Origin: JBDIVL01 sp039794405
GTDB taxonomy: Bacteria > Planctomycetota > Brocadiia > Brocadiales > Brocadiaceae
NCBI GenBank assembly: GCA_039794405.1
Contig: JBDIVL010000025.1
Coordinates: 1 to 64,000, forward strand
Direction: 5' to 3'
Length of the DNA stretch: 64,000 bases
Position numbers and translations under genes: made by a program. The notes under the pieces are model-generated. The model was not told where the DNA came from and did not search any database. It worked only from the letters and a program-made list of their open reading frames with translations. Of this stretch, positions 55,094 to 63,432 are shown piece after piece. How positions within the stretch are numbered: position 1 is the first letter of the stretch; each line of letters begins with the position of its first letter.

Positions 55094-55379
55094 ATTATAA
55101 TAATCTATGCTATGGATATGTTCGATGGCTTCTCTCCTGTCGAATAAAACGGAAATTCTTTTATGAATAATTATAAGATTCCGGCAAGTTGAAAACAAAC
55201 TTTTTTCTGAAAATTGATATGTACATGATTTTTATTGACCTTGAATCAATTCTATAGTAATATTCGGCACAAATTTTTATTGATATTACCGTAATTATCC
55301 GAAATGTTATGCGAAAAAAATGCCTGATATTTCAGTGTGTTCCTATGAATTATTATTCCTCTTTTACATACTTTAGGCT

Positions 55380-55548
55380 ATGGAAAAGGTTATCTCATTC
55401 ATTAACTATAAGGGTGGAGGTTGGTAAAACGACTACCACGTATCATATTGGGTGTGCTCTGGTTTCGCATCACAACAAAAGGGCTGCTTATTGATACGGA
55501 CCCGCAAGCGAACTTGATTTTTCTCTATGCTATTCCGGAACAGTGAGA
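55380..55548 (+). pseudogene. ParA/Soj-family ATPase relic
   Basis: From the ATG at 55380: MEKVISFINYKGG, then one extra G breaks the Walker A motif, after which VGKTTTTYHIGCALVSHHNK continues. A second frameshift is followed by LLIDTDPQANLIFLYAIPEQ and TGA (55546-55548). These are the first 55 or so residues of a ParA-type partition ATPase (deviant Walker A KGGVGKT and Walker A' IDTDPQAN). The remaining roughly 200 residues are missing. It is a dead fragment, perhaps left by a plasmid or integrative element. Confidence 0.8.
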
Positions 55549-55595
55549 AATATTTAAAAAGATTATGATGTGCGTTAAAGCCTAAGGAGGAGGTT

Positions 55596-56198
55596 ATGAA
55601 TAGGCTAATCGTATTGTTCATCTTCGCTGTATGTATGATATGCTCAGGGTGTAAGGCTGTTTCTACCAGTGTAACAAACGTGAACCTGGATGTTCCCTAT
55701 CGGGATATAAAAACCCTTGCTGTTATGCGATTAAATGATGAGGTTATTCAAGAAAGGGAAGTAAAGGGTCTTATTGTAAAGACAGTGACAAATCCTGATG
55801 CAGGTGAATTGCTTGCGGGTATTATGACCAGTGAGTTAGCAAGGTGGGGGAAATATCGCGTTATAAGCCGGTCAGAAATTAAAGACAAATTGAGCGCAGC
55901 AGATGCAAAGGAGAATGAGCTTGTCAAATGGAGGGATTATACAACGTTAGGAAAGGTATTAAAGGTTGATGCCGTGGTAATTGGTGAAATTGATGAATTT
56001 GGATTATCTACCGCAGCGGTTTACCAACGAGGGAGTGTATCTTTTAACGCAGAATGTATTGATACCAGAAATGGGAAGGTACTGTGGTCTCTTGATGTAA
56101 GTAAGAGTGTGCCATATAAGGATGAAGTTGAATTAGCAAACAATGTAATGAAAGAAGTTATCGAGAAACTGAAAAAAGACACTGAAGGAGGATTATGA
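55596..56198 (+). CDS. Putative lipoprotein, CsgG/LpoB-like fold
   Basis: 200 residues. The signal peptide ends in the lipobox ICSGC near residue 19. The mature part has NLDVPYRDIKTLAVMRLNDE, SELARWGKYRVISRSEIKDK, LGKVLKVDAVVIGEIDEFGL and CIDTRNGKVLWSLDVSK, the alternation seen in CsgG-like and related outer-membrane lipoproteins. A strong AGGAGGAGG ribosome site precedes the start. It may be part of envelope assembly or sensing; the exact job is unknown. It ends overlapping the convergent small gene by six bases. Confidence 0.8.
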   Translation: MNRLIVLFIFAVCMICSGCKAVSTSVTNVNLDVPYRDIKTLAVMRLNDEVIQEREVKGLIVKTVTNPDAGELLAGIMTSELARWGKYRVISRSEIKDKLSAADAKENELVKWRDYTTLGKVLKVDAVVIGEIDEFGLSTAAVYQRGSVSFNAECIDTRNGKVLWSLDVSKSVPYKDEVELANNVMKEVIEKLKKDTEGGL

Positions 56199-56384
56199 GT
56201 TTTTCTCAGCACATTTACAAGTGACACCTTCCTTGACTTCGGTATTACAATTTCCACATCGAAAACAATAATTTTCTTCATCCCAATAGGTTTTTAATGT
56301 ATGGCTTTCATCGAAAAGTTTACCATCGGGATTTTTCCACCAATGTCCAATTTTCGCATCTTTCCACCAATGTGTTTTTTCCAT
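56193..56384 (-). CDS. Small putative zinc-ribbon protein
   Basis: 63 residues from the ATG at 56384. The N-terminal half is rich in Trp and Lys with the repeat THWWKDAKIGHWWKNPDG. The C-terminal half has CFRCGNCN and TCKC, which together can bind one zinc. No family is recognised. It is oriented convergently with the lipoprotein gene and may be cotranscribed downstream of the response regulator gene, which is on the same strand with a gap of about 70 bases. Confidence 0.55.
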   Translation of the reverse strand: MEKTHWWKDAKIGHWWKNPDGKLFDESHTLKTYWDEENYCFRCGNCNTEVKEGVTCKCAEKNS

Positions 56385-56455
56385 TTCTTCTCCTCTCAAA
56401 TGTATATTCAGGTTTAGATATTTTCTTTTAGTTGAGGCTGCGCCTGGCCAGGAAA

Positions 56456-56824
56456 TTATTGAACACCCTCGAACATTTTTGTTATTTCTTGTAAGAGTTT
56501 TTCTTTATTGAAAGGTTTTTCTAAAAATGAAACGTTTCCTAATGCCTGAAAGCACCGGTAAGTTTTTTCTTCCAGTGCTGAGGCCATAATAACAGGAACC
56601 TTCCTGTACCTGCTGTCTTTTCTCAGTAAAGCGAAAAGTCTGTCTCCGGTAACACCCTCCATCAGGATATCTAATATTATCAGATCATAGGTATTTTCTT
56701 TTATTTTTTTGAGACCATCATCAGCGTTTGAAACAAGCGTAATATTGAATGATTCCCCTTGCATCATATCCTTATAGAACTCTTGCATTTCAAGATCATC
56801 TTCAACAATTAACAGTTCCTTCAT
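56456..56824 (-). CDS. Single-domain response regulator (receiver only)
   Basis: 122 residues from the ATG at 56824, with AGGAG nine bases upstream. CheY-like receiver: ELLIVEDDLEMQEFYKDMMQ, phospho-acceptor Asp in LIILDILMEGVTG, then VPVIMASALEE and FLEKPFNKEKL. It has no output domain. It lies just downstream of a hybrid-less sensor kinase gene on the same strand, so it is probably its partner, working by protein contact or phosphorelay. Confidence 0.9.
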   Translation of the reverse strand: MKELLIVEDDLEMQEFYKDMMQGESFNITLVSNADDGLKKIKENTYDLIILDILMEGVTGDRLFALLRKDSRYRKVPVIMASALEEKTYRCFQALGNVSFLEKPFNKEKLLQEITKMFEGVQ

Positions 56825-56865
56825 TTTGTCAACTCCTTTAAAGTATAGCGGTTTCAATGTTCCGT

Positions 56866-57010
56866 TGTAGGGGGCAGGTTTAAAACCTGCCCCCTACTCG
56901 TGTTTGCTCTTGTCCGGTACAATTCGAATGTGTTTGTTTCCCGTTCGGGCGAACACAGGGTTCGCCCCTACGGAAGTGGCATAAAAAAGTCGCCGAAGGC
57001 CTCAGGGTTG
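56866..57010. repeat. Dispersed repeat family A, copy 3
   Basis: GTAGGGGGCAGGTTTAAAAC is followed by CTGCCCCCTAC as a near-perfect hairpin. GTGTTTGCTCTTGTCC, TGTTTGTTTCCCGTTCGGGC, GAACACAGGGTTCGCCCCTA and AAAAAAGTCGCCGAAGGCCT come next. It is rearranged relative to copies 1 and 5. It is followed by the fragment GATTGAACCGAAACGTTTTG (57023-57050), which also occurs near 62895. Confidence 0.7.
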
Positions 57011-57105
57011 GTTTAATCGTCCCCGATTGAACCGAAACGTTTTGCATGTTTCCTGTACCTGGAACCAATAATCCATTCTGATTGTGTCTGCACCTTTGCA
57101 AGTAT

Positions 57106-58704
57106 CTACCGAACGAGTTGTTTATTCGTTACCGTATATTCTACAGCTATAGGCAATAGGAACCTGAACCGTGCCCCTTTTCCTTTTCCTTCGGATTCTG
57201 CCCAGATTTTTCCTTTATGCATGTGGACGATATTTTTGCAGATGGCCAAACCAATTCCTGATCCATATGCGGAGGGAGCCTCTTTGTAGAATTTTTCAAA
57301 TACGCGTTCCCGTATCTCTGCTTCCAGTCCCTTGCCTGTATCTTCTACCGTTAGCTCTACCGCATCAGGAAGCGCTCTGGCCGATATACAAATTTTTCCA
57401 TGTTCTGTAAATTTGATAGCGTTATCCACCAAATGGAATATCACATGGTATATCTTGTCCTGGTCTGCATGAATGAGAGGGATATCCAGGGGTAGTTGAT
57501 AGATAAGGTCATTATTTTTTCCCTTTGCCCTGTCCTGTAATTCATTGATGGTGCGTTTTATTAATTCACTAAGGGAAACATCAGACAATTTTAAAGACTC
57601 TACTCCAGATTCTAATTTAGATATATCAAGAATATTTTTAATTGAATTTTTTAGCCGATTAACATTGTTTCGCAGGATTTCTTGAATCTGAGAACCTCTT
57701 CCTAATACACCCCCGTTTCCCACCGAGACAGAACGTTCAAACATATCAACAGCCATTTCTATTTTGGCAACAGGTGTTTTTAGTTCATGGGTAACATCTC
57801 TGATTAAGGTATCTTTTAATTCATCCAATTTTTTTCTTTCTGTAATATCACGGCAAAAACCTTCAATGCCAGTTATATTATTTTCTTCCTTAATGGGTAG
57901 TGCTTCGAGGGAAAGCCATTGAGTTTGGCCTTGTTTATGAATGACTCTGAACTCAAGGTCCATAATACTGTCATTAAGTCCCTGTAACACCTGGAGGATT
58001 TCATGTTGCACCCTCTCTTGATCTTCAGGATGGCACAAAGAAAGTCCGTAAGCCCTATTGTCATAAAATTGGTTTGCCGAGTAACCGGTAATCTTTTCAA
58101 CGGAAGGGCTCATGAGAGAAAATTTTCCATCCTTTGTGCATTCAAAAATGATATCCGGAGAATTTTCGATAACTGTCCTGTATTTTTCTTCTGCCTCTTT
58201 AATCTTATGAAAAAGCCGGGTATTTTCAATTGCCATGGCCAGTTGAGAAGAAATTTTTAAAAAGAAATCAATATGTTTTCTTGAATAGTAATTCCTCCGT
58301 TTGCTTCCAAAGTTCACACTACCTATCACACGACCTTTGTATTCGAGAGGAATACCTAATCGCGAGCGTATACCTTCCTTAAATAATACTGCATCCGTAA
58401 GGAATCGGCCCTTTGATGTATCCTCCACAATCACCGGTTCACGAAATTGTACCACTCTTTTCATCAAACTCCCCTCCATGGGATACAAGACACCTTCCTT
58501 GAGATCTGTGTACTCGTAATCCTTTGATAACACAAAGGTCTCGTAAAGATTATTGCTTTCAGTAATAAGGGTTACACTCAGCCGGTCAAAATCGATAACT
58601 TTTGAAAGTTCTTTACTCATGGTCTGGTAAACTTCCCGGATATCCAGGCTTGAAAAGATAATTCTGTTGATATTGAGGATAATTTCTTTCTTGTTGGTAA
58701 ACAT
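57106..58704 (-). CDS. Sensor histidine kinase (GAF-PAS-HisKA-HATPase)
   Basis: 532 residues without membrane segments. A GAF domain (about 10-165) ends with LGIPLEYKGRVIGSVNFGSK. A PAS/PAC domain (about 175-290) has NSPDIIFECTKDGKFSLMSP and GFCRDITERKKLDELK. The dimerisation domain has the phospho-His in DVTHELKTPVAKIEMAVDMF. The ATPase domain has FHLVDNAIKFTEHG, ELTVEDTGKGLE and YGSGIGLAICKNIVHMHKGK. It probably senses a cytoplasmic small molecule. It works with the receiver protein encoded immediately downstream. The repeat element (56866-57010) lies between the two. Confidence 0.93.
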   Translation of the reverse strand: MFTNKKEIILNINRIIFSSLDIREVYQTMSKELSKVIDFDRLSVTLITESNNLYETFVLSKDYEYTDLKEGVLYPMEGSLMKRVVQFREPVIVEDTSKGRFLTDAVLFKEGIRSRLGIPLEYKGRVIGSVNFGSKRRNYYSRKHIDFFLKISSQLAMAIENTRLFHKIKEAEEKYRTVIENSPDIIFECTKDGKFSLMSPSVEKITGYSANQFYDNRAYGLSLCHPEDQERVQHEILQVLQGLNDSIMDLEFRVIHKQGQTQWLSLEALPIKEENNITGIEGFCRDITERKKLDELKDTLIRDVTHELKTPVAKIEMAVDMFERSVSVGNGGVLGRGSQIQEILRNNVNRLKNSIKNILDISKLESGVESLKLSDVSLSELIKRTINELQDRAKGKNNDLIYQLPLDIPLIHADQDKIYHVIFHLVDNAIKFTEHGKICISARALPDAVELTVEDTGKGLEAEIRERVFEKFYKEAPSAYGSGIGLAICKNIVHMHKGKIWAESEGKGKGARFRFLLPIAVEYTVTNKQLVR

Positions 58705-58825
58705 GGGTCTAAACGTTTAGAATTTCAAAAGTATGGGCATGTTGCAACCTGCCTTCCACGGAACGGGTATTTACTGTAAAAGAGTAAAAAGTGGTCAAAG
58801 GTTTAAAGTAACTATGTTCTTTTGT

Positions 58826-58895
58826 AGGGGCAGGTTTTAAACCTCCCCCTACTTGTGTTCTCCCCTACAGAAGTATCATAAAAAGTTGCCGAAGG
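58826..58895. repeat. Dispersed repeat family A, copy 4
   Basis: TGTAGGGGCAGGTTTTAAAC continues CTCCCCCTACTTGTGTTC, then CCCCTACAGAAGTATCATAA and AAAGTTGCCGAAGGCCTGG. It is a short form lacking the AAACGTTTTGAATCGT centre, and it ends right at the stop codon of the macrodomain gene. Confidence 0.65.
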
Positions 58896-58901
58896 CCTGG
58901 T

Positions 58902-59450
58902 TTAAACAGTATCTTCCTTTAAGATTTCCTGTAGAGATTTTTCGTACGCTTGATATGATTTTTGATCAAAAAGGACAAAGCGCACAAGTTCAATATCACT
59001 ATGAGCTTTCACATAGTTTATTACTGTTTTTAGTGCTATGGTAGCTGCTTCGCTAACCGGGTATCCATAAGCACCTGTGCTTATGGACGGAAATGCTACA
59101 CTCTTGAGTTTGTATCGGGAAGCAAGGCTGAGGCTGTTTTTATAAGCGTTAGCTAAAAGTTCTGCCTCTTTTCTCTTTCCTCCATGATAAATTGGTCCAA
59201 CGGTATGGATAACATACCGCACCTTTAAACTTCCTCCTGTAGTAATCCGAGCCTCTCCGGTCGGGCATCCTCCCAGCTTTTTGCATTCATCGAGTATTTT
59301 TGGTCCTCCTGCTCTGTGGATTGCTCCATCCACACCACTACCACCCAAAAGACTCGTATTTGCTGCATTAACGATAGCGTCTGTTTCCTGGTTCGTAATA
59401 TCGCCTTCGGCGAGTTCTAGAATTGATTTATTAATCGTGATTTTTACCAT
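58902..59450 (-). CDS. Macrodomain protein (O-acetyl-ADP-ribose deacetylase YmdB-like)
   Basis: 182 residues covering one macrodomain. Binding-site motifs: GDITNQETDAIVNAANTSLL near residue 15, GSGVDGAIHRAGGP, and the loop AFPSISTGAYGYP near 120. An Asn-rich NAAN and Gly-rich GSGVDGAI are the classic ADP-ribose contacts. It likely removes ADP-ribose or acetyl groups from small molecules or proteins. It stands alone, and a family A repeat ends within ten bases of its stop. Confidence 0.92.
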   Translation of the reverse strand: MVKITINKSILELAEGDITNQETDAIVNAANTSLLGGSGVDGAIHRAGGPKILDECKKLGGCPTGEARITTGGSLKVRYVIHTVGPIYHGGKRKEAELLANAYKNSLSLASRYKLKSVAFPSISTGAYGYPVSEAATIALKTVINYVKAHSDIELVRFVLFDQKSYQAYEKSLQEILKEDTV

Positions 59451-59823
59451 GCTGCACCGGATCTCACAACAATTTAATCATATAGGCGTGATTTCACTTT
59501 ATTTTAACACTTTCACTTACAGAGTTTCTATAACTTTTTGCTTTTATCTGCTCTTATCCTTTTTTATACTCATATACAATAAATGAAAAGAGGAGTATTT
59601 ACACGGCAGTATTATACCGGTTATTTTCATTTTGTTCATGGGGTTTCAGGATATACTTTTGCAGGACGGATGAAGCGAAGAGTACCAAAAATAGTTCAAA
59701 CAGTTTGAGCCGTTTAAACGGTTTTGTGATAGGTACTCTCTCCTTCACTTATGCTGCGGAGTAATGTTTTATCAGTGTTTATCCGTATTGTCTATGGTTC
59801 ATTTAATTGTAGGGATGATAAAA
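59451..59823. other. Divergent intergenic region with a 12-bp palindrome
   Basis: No gene. The perfect palindrome CCGTTTAAACGG (59710-59721) lies 102 bases before the nitroreductase start and is a possible operator. Confidence 0.45.
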
Positions 59824-60474
59824 ATGGATGTTAAAGATGCCATAAGTAAACGTCGTAGTATTAGGAAATTTAAGCCAGACCCGGTATCAGACGAATTGAT
59901 ACTGCAGCTTTTAGAAAGTGCCCGACTTGCCCCATCGGGGTCTAACACACAGCCGTGGAGATTTATCGTAGTAAAGGATGCAGAAACAAGACAGAAGTTG
60001 CAAGCCGCCTCATATAATCAGCGTCATGTTGGACAGGCCCCTGTAATTATTGCCTGTTGTGCAGATATAGAGGCATTTGGTGAATTTCCGGAGCGGATCG
60101 ATGAACTTATCGCAGCAGGCGCTTTGCCCAAAAAGACCCGTGAGGTTTTCGTTCCTTCATTGAAAAAGGGCGGAATGAGTGCTGATATAAAATGGCATCT
60201 GTTGATTGCCGCAACGGGGAATACCGATATTGCCATTGAACACATAGTCATCCAGGCTGTAGAACTGGGACTTGGAACATGCTGGATTAGATGGTTTGAT
60301 GATAATAAGGTTAAAGAAATTCTCGAAGTCCCAAAAAACATTGAGATTATAGCAATACTTCCCGTAGGATACCCTGCTGAAGAGCCGGCACAGAGACCGA
60401 GGTTTGATCTTGAAAAGATTGTCTTTTATGAGAAATATGGGAAGAATGTAAATGTAGATTGTAAATGTGAATAG
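59824..60474 (+). CDS. Nitroreductase family protein
   Basis: 216 residues from the ATG at 59824, preceded by AGGG nine bases away. FMN-binding features: DAISKRRSIRKFKPDPVSDE at the start, LESARLAPSGSNTQPWRFIV, then GLGTCWIRWFDDNKVKEILE and IIAILPVGYPAEEPAQRPR. The group covers NAD(P)H-dependent reductases of nitro compounds, flavins and quinones, and some dehalogenase-like enzymes. No partner gene is nearby. Confidence 0.9.
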   Translation: MDVKDAISKRRSIRKFKPDPVSDELILQLLESARLAPSGSNTQPWRFIVVKDAETRQKLQAASYNQRHVGQAPVIIACCADIEAFGEFPERIDELIAAGALPKKTREVFVPSLKKGGMSADIKWHLLIAATGNTDIAIEHIVIQAVELGLGTCWIRWFDDNKVKEILEVPKNIEIIAILPVGYPAEEPAQRPRFDLEKIVFYEKYGKNVNVDCKCE

Positions 60475-60762
60475 TAACTACAGTTATACAGGATATAAGC
60501 TAAACTATTTGGGAGCGAAGTAACAATTTAGTTCTGTGGAAAAGGCAGCTCCGATCCAGGTAGAGGACAGGTGTGGCGGCTTGTTTGGGGATAAACAACC
60601 CACTCTACTGACTCTGGAAGAAATCGTAAACCTCGTAATTTAACTATTAGCTAACTGCTGAGGGCCAACCGTTTTTTCAATGATCAAAAACTTCTCGCTA
60701 TGCTCGAAACGACAGTTTTAGAACGTTCAGTTTCATGTATTGAATACTATACCTACTATTCA

Positions 60763-62823
60763 CTAACTGCTACTTACTATCCACCGATCAGAAGGAGGTT
60801 TTAGAGGCAACATGAAGATAAAGGTACTTCCCTTTCCATAATCGCTTTCAACCCATATTTTGCCGCCATGTAATTCAACAAGACGTTTTGTAAGTGCCAG
60901 GCCAAGGCCTGCACCCTCGTACTGGCGTGAATACGAAGCATCTATTTGGCGGAATGCCTCAAATATCTTGTCCTTATCCTCAGGTTTAATGCCGATGCCC
61001 GTATCACTTACGGTGATGTGAATATATTGATCAATATAATTTGCATGAATGGTAACTTTTCCATTTTCCGGAGTGAATTTGATAGCGTTTGATAAGACAT
61101 TGAACATGATCTGTTTCAGTTTTCCTTTATCTGCAGTAATTGAGGGAATATCTTTATGGATATGGGTATATATGCGGATGTTTTTTTTATTAGAAGATTC
61201 TGAGACTGTATCCAATACTTCACGAATAGCCTCTTTTATATGAAATTTTCCGATACTGAGTTCTAGTTTTCCCGCCTCAATTTTTGAAAGGTCAAGGATA
61301 TTGTTAATCATATTGAGCAGGTGTTGGCCACTGCTATGGATATCGCACAAGTATTCTTTTTGTTCAGAACTAAGCTGTCCAGCGACTTCGTCCCTTAAAA
61401 CTTCAGCAAAACCAATAATGGCATTCAGGGGGGTGCGGAGTTCATGTGACATTGTTGCCAGAAACTCTGATTTAAGCCTGTTTGCTTTTTCAAGTGCGAT
61501 ATTTGCCTTCTGAAGTTCCTCCGTTCTTTCAGTAATCCTTTTTTCCAGTATAATATTCAAGTCTTGAAGTCTTGCAATACGTATGAAATCAAGCCATGAC
61601 ACGATATCCTCATATTCGGAAATATTCAATCCCTTTTTTTCTTCTTCAGGGCTTACTCTCAGGTGTACTATCTTGTTCAAACACCAGAAAAAGAGCATTC
61701 CCAGCCCGAATGACCATGCGAAAGCAATCCCAACGCCCAATGCCTGTATACTAAGCTGGTGTAACCGGCCCCCTCCCTCTACCAGAAGTGTCGTTTTTCC
61801 AGCAAAGGGTGCGACACAGAGCGTGCCAACAGTGCCGCCAATTCCATGAACAGTCACGGCAGCTACCGGGTCGTCAATTTTCAATATCTTCTCGAAAAAG
61901 TCCTGGGCAAGGGGTGCAACAATACCGGTAAGAAGACCGATATAAACAGCGCCGTCAGGATGTACTCTGCTTGATCCGGCGGTTATAGCTACAAGGCCAG
62001 CCAATATTGCCGTGAAGAGTTTTCCAGCATCGACCCGTTTTTCCCTGATATAGGTGAATATTAATGCAGAGGTCCCTGCCGCCGCCGCCGCCAAATTTGT
62101 GTTGGTAATAACAAGACTAATATCTGCGCTTGCCCGTAAAAGACTTCCACCGTTGAAACCGAACCAACCGAACCAAAGGAAGAAAGTGCCAAGAGTAACG
62201 AGGGGAATATTATGTAAACCCATGCGGTTTGAAGAACCATCCGGATTGTATTTCCCTGTTCTTGGCCCTACGAGCACTGCCCCTGCCAGGGCAAACCATC
62301 CACCAACGGAATGTACTACCGTGGATCCTGCAAAATCAATAAACCCCATTTTACTTATCCAGCCGGATTGTTCCGGATAAAAGAGATTTCCCCATACCCA
62401 GTGACCAAAAACCGGATAAATAACAGATACTAAGAATATGCTGCCGATAACATTAGAAATAAAGTTAGATCGTTCTGCTAGAGCACCGGTCATTATGGTA
62501 GAAGCTGTAGCAGCAAAAACCAATTCAAAAAAGAAAAAGGTATAGTCAAGAGGACCGGGATGTGTATGTACTCCTATGGCAAAGAAATGGTTTGTTCCCA
62601 GGAGGCCTGTATAAGTTTTCCCAAACATGAGCCCAAATCCAATCACATAAAATATAAGGGAAGATATGAGGAATACTACGAGATTCCTGATAGAAACGCT
62701 AATGGCATTCTTCGATTGAGCGAATCCGGCTTCGTATGAGGTAAACCCTAGTTGCATAAAGAATACCATACATGCAGCAGCTATAATCCAGACGTGATTA
62801 ATATTTAGCTGTAGGTTTTCCAT
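60763..62823 (-). CDS. amt5: Ammonium transporter fused to a histidine kinase (Ks-Amt5-like sensor)
   Basis: 686 residues. Residues 1-400 form an Amt channel with eleven likely helices. The pore residues are kept: FFFFELVFAATASTIMTGAL (phenylalanine gate), DFAGSTVVHSVGGWFALAGA with His171, WFGWFGFNGGS, and VHGIGGTVGTLCVA with His326. A coiled linker (about 410-450) leads to HisKA with MSHELRTPLNAIIGF (His460), then NVLSNAIKFTPENG, DTGIGIKPEDKD and YEGAGLGLALTKRLVELHGG. This is the architecture of the ammonium sensor kinase studied in Kuenenia stuttgartiensis, where ammonium binding in the Amt part is coupled to the kinase. No response regulator is adjacent. Confidence 0.95.
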   Translation of the reverse strand: MENLQLNINHVWIIAAACMVFFMQLGFTSYEAGFAQSKNAISVSIRNLVVFLISSLIFYVIGFGLMFGKTYTGLLGTNHFFAIGVHTHPGPLDYTFFFFELVFAATASTIMTGALAERSNFISNVIGSIFLVSVIYPVFGHWVWGNLFYPEQSGWISKMGFIDFAGSTVVHSVGGWFALAGAVLVGPRTGKYNPDGSSNRMGLHNIPLVTLGTFFLWFGWFGFNGGSLLRASADISLVITNTNLAAAAAGTSALIFTYIREKRVDAGKLFTAILAGLVAITAGSSRVHPDGAVYIGLLTGIVAPLAQDFFEKILKIDDPVAAVTVHGIGGTVGTLCVAPFAGKTTLLVEGGGRLHQLSIQALGVGIAFAWSFGLGMLFFWCLNKIVHLRVSPEEEKKGLNISEYEDIVSWLDFIRIARLQDLNIILEKRITERTEELQKANIALEKANRLKSEFLATMSHELRTPLNAIIGFAEVLRDEVAGQLSSEQKEYLCDIHSSGQHLLNMINNILDLSKIEAGKLELSIGKFHIKEAIREVLDTVSESSNKKNIRIYTHIHKDIPSITADKGKLKQIMFNVLSNAIKFTPENGKVTIHANYIDQYIHITVSDTGIGIKPEDKDKIFEAFRQIDASYSRQYEGAGLGLALTKRLVELHGGKIWVESDYGKGSTFIFMLPLKPPSDRWIVSSS

Positions 62824-63061
62824 ATTGAATCCTTCCTGAGTGAGTGCTGTAGAGTTTCCCGGTACGGTGCAGCCGCAACTAAAATTTTTTATCCGCGATT
62901 GAACCGAAACGTTTTGCGTGTTTAATCTTAAGTTTACCGATAATGATAAAAATTCAAAGAAAAAATTGATTTTGTTTTTATATTATGTTAGATTTTTCCG
63001 CAATTCTGGTAGGAAAGTAAAAAGGTGTTAAATTTATTGTATAGGAATTTCTATATTCTTT

Positions 63062-63180
63062 TGTAGGGGTGAATCTTGTGTTCGCCCATATAGGAAACAA
63101 ACACAAACGTTTTGAATCGTACAGAACAAGGGCGAACACAAGATTCACCCCTACATAGGTGTTATAAAAAGTCACCGAAT
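63062..63180 (+). repeat. Dispersed repeat family A, copy 5 (most complete)
   Basis: It reads TGTAGGGGTGAATCTTGTGT, TCGCCCATATAGGAAACAAA, CACAAACGTTTTGAATCGTA, CAGAACAAGGGCGAACACAA, GATTCACCCCTACATAGGTG, then TTATAAAAAGTCACCGAATG. The 12-base arms GTAGGGGTGAATCTTGTGTTCGCCC-like and the inverse GGGCGAACACAAGATTCACC pair over about 25 bases, so the unit is a large hairpin with the AAACGTTTTGAATCGT block in its loop. Confidence 0.8.
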
Positions 63181-63187
63181 GCCTAAT

Positions 63188-63332
63188 TATAGTATTCAAG
63201 CGATGAAACCGAACAGTATTTTAGATCGGGTGGCACGGACAAACTTGTTTGTCCGTGATGCTGTAATCAAATCCTAGTTCATTTTATTTGGTTTCATTAT
63301 ATTCTGTTCGGTTTCATCTATTGGATGCTATA
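63188..63332. mobile_element. 145-bp MITE-like element, copy 2
   Basis: The ends TATAGTATTCAAGCGATGAA (plus ACCGAACAG) and CTGTTCGGTTTCATC (plus TATTGGATGCTATA) form an inverted repeat. The centre GGCACGGACAAACTTGTTTG plus TCCGTG is a hairpin. It has the same length and structure as 10819-10963, and lies directly next to family A copy 5. Confidence 0.75.
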
Positions 63333-63432
63333 ACCTCACCAGGTTCCTTTGGTTGTAAACTATTGATAACCCTCCCTTACCTTTGCTGTTGAAACGAAAG
63401 AGAAGATTGAGATTTATATCTTGTAAAGATAC

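Larger units (their letters stand above)
62824..63432. other. Repeat-rich divergent intergenic region
   Basis: About 600 bases between the ammonium sensor and the TonB-dependent receptor. It contains GATTGAACCGAAACGTTTTG near 62895 (shared with 57023), family A copy 5, and the second 145-bp element. No gene. Confidence 0.6.

Noticed and set aside
56880..57101. 73-codon minus-strand frame
   Set aside because: It lies entirely within the family A repeat and its flank, and its sequence follows the repeat blocks.
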